Both the position numbers and the translations under genes were made by a program. This document shows, one piece after another, positions 56,225-60,000 of a stretch of 60,000 nucleotides of DNA. The notes under the pieces were generated by a model. The model ran no database searches. It was not told the DNA's origin and worked only from the letters and a program-made list of their open reading frames with translations. Source of the DNA: Hydractinia symbiolongicarpus (taxonomy: Eukaryota; Cnidaria; Hydrozoa; Anthoathecata; Hydractiniidae); NCBI RefSeq assembly GCF_029227915.1, contig NC_079883.1, forward strand, positions 23,376,001 to 23,436,000, given 5' to 3'. Every line of letters starts with the position of its first letter. Positions within the stretch are counted from its first letter, which is position 1.

Positions 56225-59200
56225 TCACGTGTCAGAGGAGTCACGTGGGTACAATATGTCATAATGTCCAGGTCTGTACAACAGATATATAGTAGGAGTT
56301 GTACCATCATCAGGGAAGCGATGATAGTTGACTTTTTCTTCATCACCTCCTCTATCCATGTATTCCACCTGAACGGTCGTTTCAAGTACACTCGTGAGAG
56401 CGATGATGTGAATGTGGTCGCTTTCTTTCGCCATCGGTTCTACTTCCTATTAAAATAAATAAAATCATAAATGTCTATAATAATAGTCGTATTTTTTCTG
56501 TCTGTGCGCGAGAAAAAGTCGTGTTACGAAAACACAAAATGCGATATATAAAGGGCAGACGCCCTATAGTAATAGCCGCAATTTGTCTGTCTGTATTTTG
56601 TTATTTTGTCTTTCGTACAACGGGCACATGAAATAGCATATAATTTAAAGACGGACGACCCCGTTGATTTTTCCACAGGTTAACAACTAGCCTATATCAT
56701 AATATCCCCGTCTGTGAGTCAAAGATGACAGTTTCAAGTGGCATCCCTCGAATTTATCCACGGTATCGCGACCAGTAATAATATTTATGAAAGTGTTTGT
56801 GGAAGAATAAAATGTAAAGAGAATGATTCGTAAGACATAACCATAATTTGTGAAGAGAAGGAGAAATTTTTACGGATCGTCCCCTATAACTTGTTTTATA
56901 AACTCACTTATTGAATAGAATATTTAGGACTCAACTTGTGAATGTTCACAACGAGCTAAGGCCTCATCTTGACTCCGCTCTGCTAATCTTAAACCCCTAC
57001 ACCGGCCATAATGTTTGTTGTGTCACAATGCGCACACGCTGTTTTCTTCACTTATTTTGTCTGATATTTTGCCCCAGAATAAAAAAGCATAATTGGTCTT
57101 GTGTTTAAGCTACATGTTTTTTATAAGAAACATACATTTTGACTTAAGCCTTGATGTTTCTTAGCTTCGAAGAGATTTGCTGAAATTTATACAGTCAAAT
57201 CCCTGTTTAAGCAAGTTTTCTGCTACAAATTGAGCTTTAACATCTGCGTGCCATGTAAAAAGATGCACTCTATCAATTTACTTTTGCGAGTTAGTACCTT
57301 AAGTGGATAAATTTTGGCAAGGATTAAATTTGGCGAATTTCGGCGAAATAGAATTTTGAACTCTATAACAATCCTTGCGTTTATATATACGTTTATTCTT
57401 ATTTTTTATAAAACATTTCAAAACATAAAAATTCATTTCTTTGTGTCATTTGCCAAACTAAATTCTCGCCAAATTTTTTAAAATTTATCATTCGCCAAAT
57501 TAAATCCCCGCCAAATATTCCATTTTAATTATTCGCCAAATTAAATACTCCCCAAATTTTATCCACTTAAGATAGTTATAAAGTACCCATAATTTTAGTT
57601 TTAAGTTTCTGTAAGAAATACAGTGCAGCTATTTCAAGTCACGCAAAGCTGAAAAAATTCTGCAAAAATTATCCGAACCGAAGCAAGAAATTTTGCAATG
57701 AATTCGCAGGGAGCTTGGGTGTGATTAAACGTACTCATGTACTTTCATAGAATAAAATATTTACCTGACTACAAAAATCTTTCATTGTAGTGTGTCCTTC
57801 AATAAAGGCGGAATAAAATGCTTCGTTTTGTTGGAGATAACAGGAAACCATAAGACGGAGAAATACGACAAAATAGTCAGAATGCCCTTGATCATTAAAA
57901 ACCTATCAAGAGGAAAAAGCTTGTCGAAATAAACATAGCAATGAAGAGTTTTTAGCAGTGAACAACACAGTTTTTGTTTTAGAATGAAAGCAGTGTGAAA
58001 ACCAGTTTAAACGTAGTCTAAAAAAACTCAACCAACCTACAAGGTACTATAAGGACAGAATTTTTCGCGTATCAAAAAAAACAACAAAATTCGCGTTTTG
58101 CGGTTTCTGGAACAAATTTCGCGGAAAAACTCGCGAATTGAAGAAAAAGTTTTTTTTTTGCGTGACAAAACTTAACTCAATAAGATTTTCTTATAAATTT
58201 TTATAATTTTCTTGCTTTGTTTGAACATAGAACTAAGGGAAGGAATTTAGATTTGCTTGAAAAAAAAATTTGCGTTTTCGTTTTTTAAATTGGTTATGAT
58301 TTCGCGTTAAAAAACTTTTGCGTTTTACTGTTTTGAAATTTCCAAAGGCAAAAACTTTCGCAAAAAAGGCTAAATACGCAGTTTCTGTCCGCAAAAGTTT
58401 CTATCCTTAAAGTGAAATAATAATCAACAAAAACGAATTCAGGTGAGTAAATAAGAGTAAGCTAGACATATATGTACTATTCCCCAAAATTACCTGGATT
58501 ATATCGTCTAGAGTTCCATTCTCTTTCGCTATATTCACAATATCCATCACCTAATCAACAGAAAAAAAACTACATTTTGAATAGTTTATACACACAAAGA
58601 AATTTTTAGTTGATAAGGCTACTAAAATTGTTTTTAAACTCACAACCCAAGCGTTGGAAGTAAATAAATATTCAAAAGAGATCAATGCTTAAAAATTAAA
58701 ATCAAAGACAAAATGACAGGATATACAAGAAAAGTTTAAAGCCTTACGACTTCATAGAAATCCTCCACAGTGTAAGCCGGGTAGCCAATCTGAATCAAAC
58801 TGTCCTTGATATTTGTAGACTTCTCTATAAATCTATAAAATTTAAAACATTAAGCATTGTACACATGTCAGAAAAAACAGTCTATGAAAATTCATGACAT
58901 AAGAATAATTTTAAGAATTTAACCATCACACCTACACTAAGTGTGAGCCAATAAAAATCATACTTGTTTAAAGTTTCTGCATTTGACAAACATTCTTCCA
59001 ACGTTCGAAAACCATAAGATCTGAAAAAGCAGTTTCCATCACCTCTTGTTTTCCTGAGGTACGTGTATCTGGAATATAGATCCTAAAAAAGAAAATTGTA
59101 ATACTGTCACTGAAGAGTTTAAACCAGCCTTTAATATTAAAACAAGATTTAAGAAAAATTCTTTGAGGGTACAACAATAACAATACATAAGTCACGATGT

Positions 59201-59989
59201 GCCTACTTGAGTTAAATCATAAACCCAATATTTCCTAGCTATGGGAAAATGCTTAGTTTCGTCCTTCCATAGGATGGAACGTCCTCTCAATTAAGCACCC
59301 TGTTTTAGGAAAAAATAAATATTCATTTGAAGTAAGCGTCTGACCTCTAATCAAATACAAGTAATACTGCTTAATTGAGTTTCATTATTTTGTAAAATAT
59401 TTTAATTTGAAGACATTGTAAGGGGTACGCTGATTGAATCTGTTCGACCATTAAACAATAATCACGTTTGTATTAGTGAGGAAAATAGTAAACTGCAATA
59501 AAACTAATTGTTTACATTAATGATCCCCCTTCCCCTCTTCTCCCCTCCCCTATTCCTCACACTTTAAAATGTTGATTTTAATAAATCACCCAGGCACTTA
59601 ATTGAGCATTCACAGTGAATTTCCTAATCTTTTAAGACAAAAAGGAACTCTGCATTTCTTTAAAGGGATATATAACAAATAATGTGTATTTCTTTAGACT
59701 ATAGCTTCAATTACCTTTAGTTTTGCTTGGTAAATCTTATCGTCATCAGAGTAATCCTTACCGAGAACAACAATGTTTTCTTTTTCTGTAACAAGTGGGA
59801 ATGCTCCTGCAATCTGAATAGAAATCATTGTATACAAAGATATAAACAAACTGTATCTCGTAATGAACTGTGACATTAGAGTTATGTATGAGATGATACT
59901 AATCTAAATGCATTGTAGATTTACAGACATAAAACATACTTGTTTTTCGATATCTCTCACTTGTTCAATTATAGCTTGGTCGATATTTT
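56225..59989 (-). CDS. OTUB1: Otubain (OTUB1-type) deubiquitinase, 5' end beyond the window
   Basis: Seven exons: 59940-59989, 59715-59813, 58964-59082, 58748-58832, 58494-58550, 57765-57902 and 56225-56446, in one frame for about 256 residues. OTUB1 cleaves Lys48-linked ubiquitin chains and blocks certain E2 enzymes in the cytosol. Diagnostic segments: NIDQAIIEQVRDIEKQ, FPLVTEKENIVVLGKDY, the catalytic-cysteine loop TRGDGNCFFRSYGF, NDQGHSDYFVVFLRLMVS, EPMAKESDHIHIIALTSVL, VEYMDRGG and the catalytic-histidine end LLYRPGHYDILYPRDS. Human OTUB1 has 271 residues, so only a short first exon (or exons) is missing to the right. The intron 56447-57764 holds Helitron-like fragments and a MITE. All splice borders are GT-AG. 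Confidence 0.94.
56474..56560 (+). mobile_element. Helitron-like 5'-end fragment
   Basis: It begins TCTATAATAATAGTCGTATT, followed by TTTTCTGTCTGTGCGCG. Only the 5' end is clear. It lies in the OTUB intron directly before a longer copy. Confidence 0.55.
56564..56690 (+). mobile_element. Helitron-like element
   Basis: It begins CTATAGTAATAGCCGCAATT, followed by TGTCTGTCTG. It ends with a decayed hairpin (CCGTTGATTTTTCCACAGG) and TTAACAACTAG, so the final CTAG is kept. A further 5'-like end (TATATCATAATATCCCCGTC) starts at 56693, immediately after it. Both lie in the last OTUB intron. Confidence 0.65.
57298..57571. mobile_element. Short MITE with CTTAAGTGGATAAA ends
   Basis: The left end starts CTTAAGTGGATAAATTTTGG and the right end, on the minus strand, starts CTTAAGTGGATAAAATTTGG. 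The interior repeats CGCCAAATTAAAT-type words. The outer part matches the AGTGGATAAAT ends of the small palindromic element near 980-1081. It lies in the last OTUB intron. Confidence 0.65.
58047..58412. mobile_element. MITE with TAAGGAYAGAA ends
   Basis: The left end reads CTATAAGGACAGAATTTTTC and the right end, on the minus strand, CTTTAAGGATAGAAACTTTT. The interior is rich in TTCGCG/CGCGAA words. It lies in the OTUB intron between the exons at 57765-57902 and 58494-58550. Confidence 0.55.
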
Positions 59990-60000
59990 CTGTTAAAAAA

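Noticed and set aside
1-60000. CRISPR arrays, rRNA genes or bacterial operons
   Set aside because: The tandem repeats lack unique spacers of constant length, no rRNA core was recognised, and genes are spliced and widely spaced as in animals.

Overview
The window is AT-rich animal DNA: genes are split by short introns with GT-AG borders, and much of the rest is transposon debris. I infer an invertebrate, most likely a cnidarian and perhaps a hydrozoan. The basis is the gene set, the AT content and the mix of LINEs, Helitron-like ends, Tc1/mariner-type inverted-repeat elements and CARF-, HIRAN- and PHD-type domain genes. No species can be named from sequence alone. All exon maps below were read by eye from splice borders, reading frame and family resemblance.

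Layout. 1-10.6 kb is mostly non-coding, with several MITEs, one tRNA-derived SINE and one small gene for a secreted or GPI-anchored Ser/Thr-rich protein (6505-6813, minus). 10.6-18.8 kb holds a complete 12-exon gene (minus) for an SCP2-type peroxisomal thiolase of 419 residues that lacks the SCP2 lipid-transfer domain. Its last codons spell a peroxisomal targeting tripeptide, SRL, and lie inside a 21-bp tandem repeat. 20.5-21.5 kb holds an intronless plant-type (class II) PRPP synthase-like gene. 21.7-26.2 kb is a Tc1/mariner-like element split by a nested, 5'-truncated LINE. 27.1-34.8 kb is a nest of domesticated or captured genes: a CARF-like (ALS2CR8-like) fragment between 33-bp inverted repeats, a second decayed CARF-like gene, and a HIRAN-like gene inside a TA-flanked transposon that a second LINE has broken. 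35.5-36.3 kb is a 777-bp MITE with a 7-bp target duplication. 38.8-40.0 kb is a decayed Ulp1-like/PHD-finger gene that has lost its catalytic cysteine region.

42-47 kb carries two intronless, tandem, same-strand sulfotransferase genes separated by a Helitron-like end and a LINE fragment. 47.5-48.05 kb is a 14-bp minisatellite. 48.6-48.95 kb encodes a small secreted basic protein. 50.2-51.2 kb is a two-exon ChaC-type gamma-glutamylcyclotransferase. 52.9-54.8 kb is a three-exon SPEC3/Stum membrane protein gene. 56.2-60.0 kb is an OTUB1-type deubiquitinase on the minus strand, complete except for its first codons, which lie beyond the right edge.

The single-copy cellular genes (thiolase, PRPP synthase, ChaC, Stum, OTUB) show no shared pathway and look like ordinary neighbours. 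The structure of most interest is the layered history of the mobile elements, several of which enclose or have captured host-like domains, and the repeat that encodes the thiolase targeting signal.
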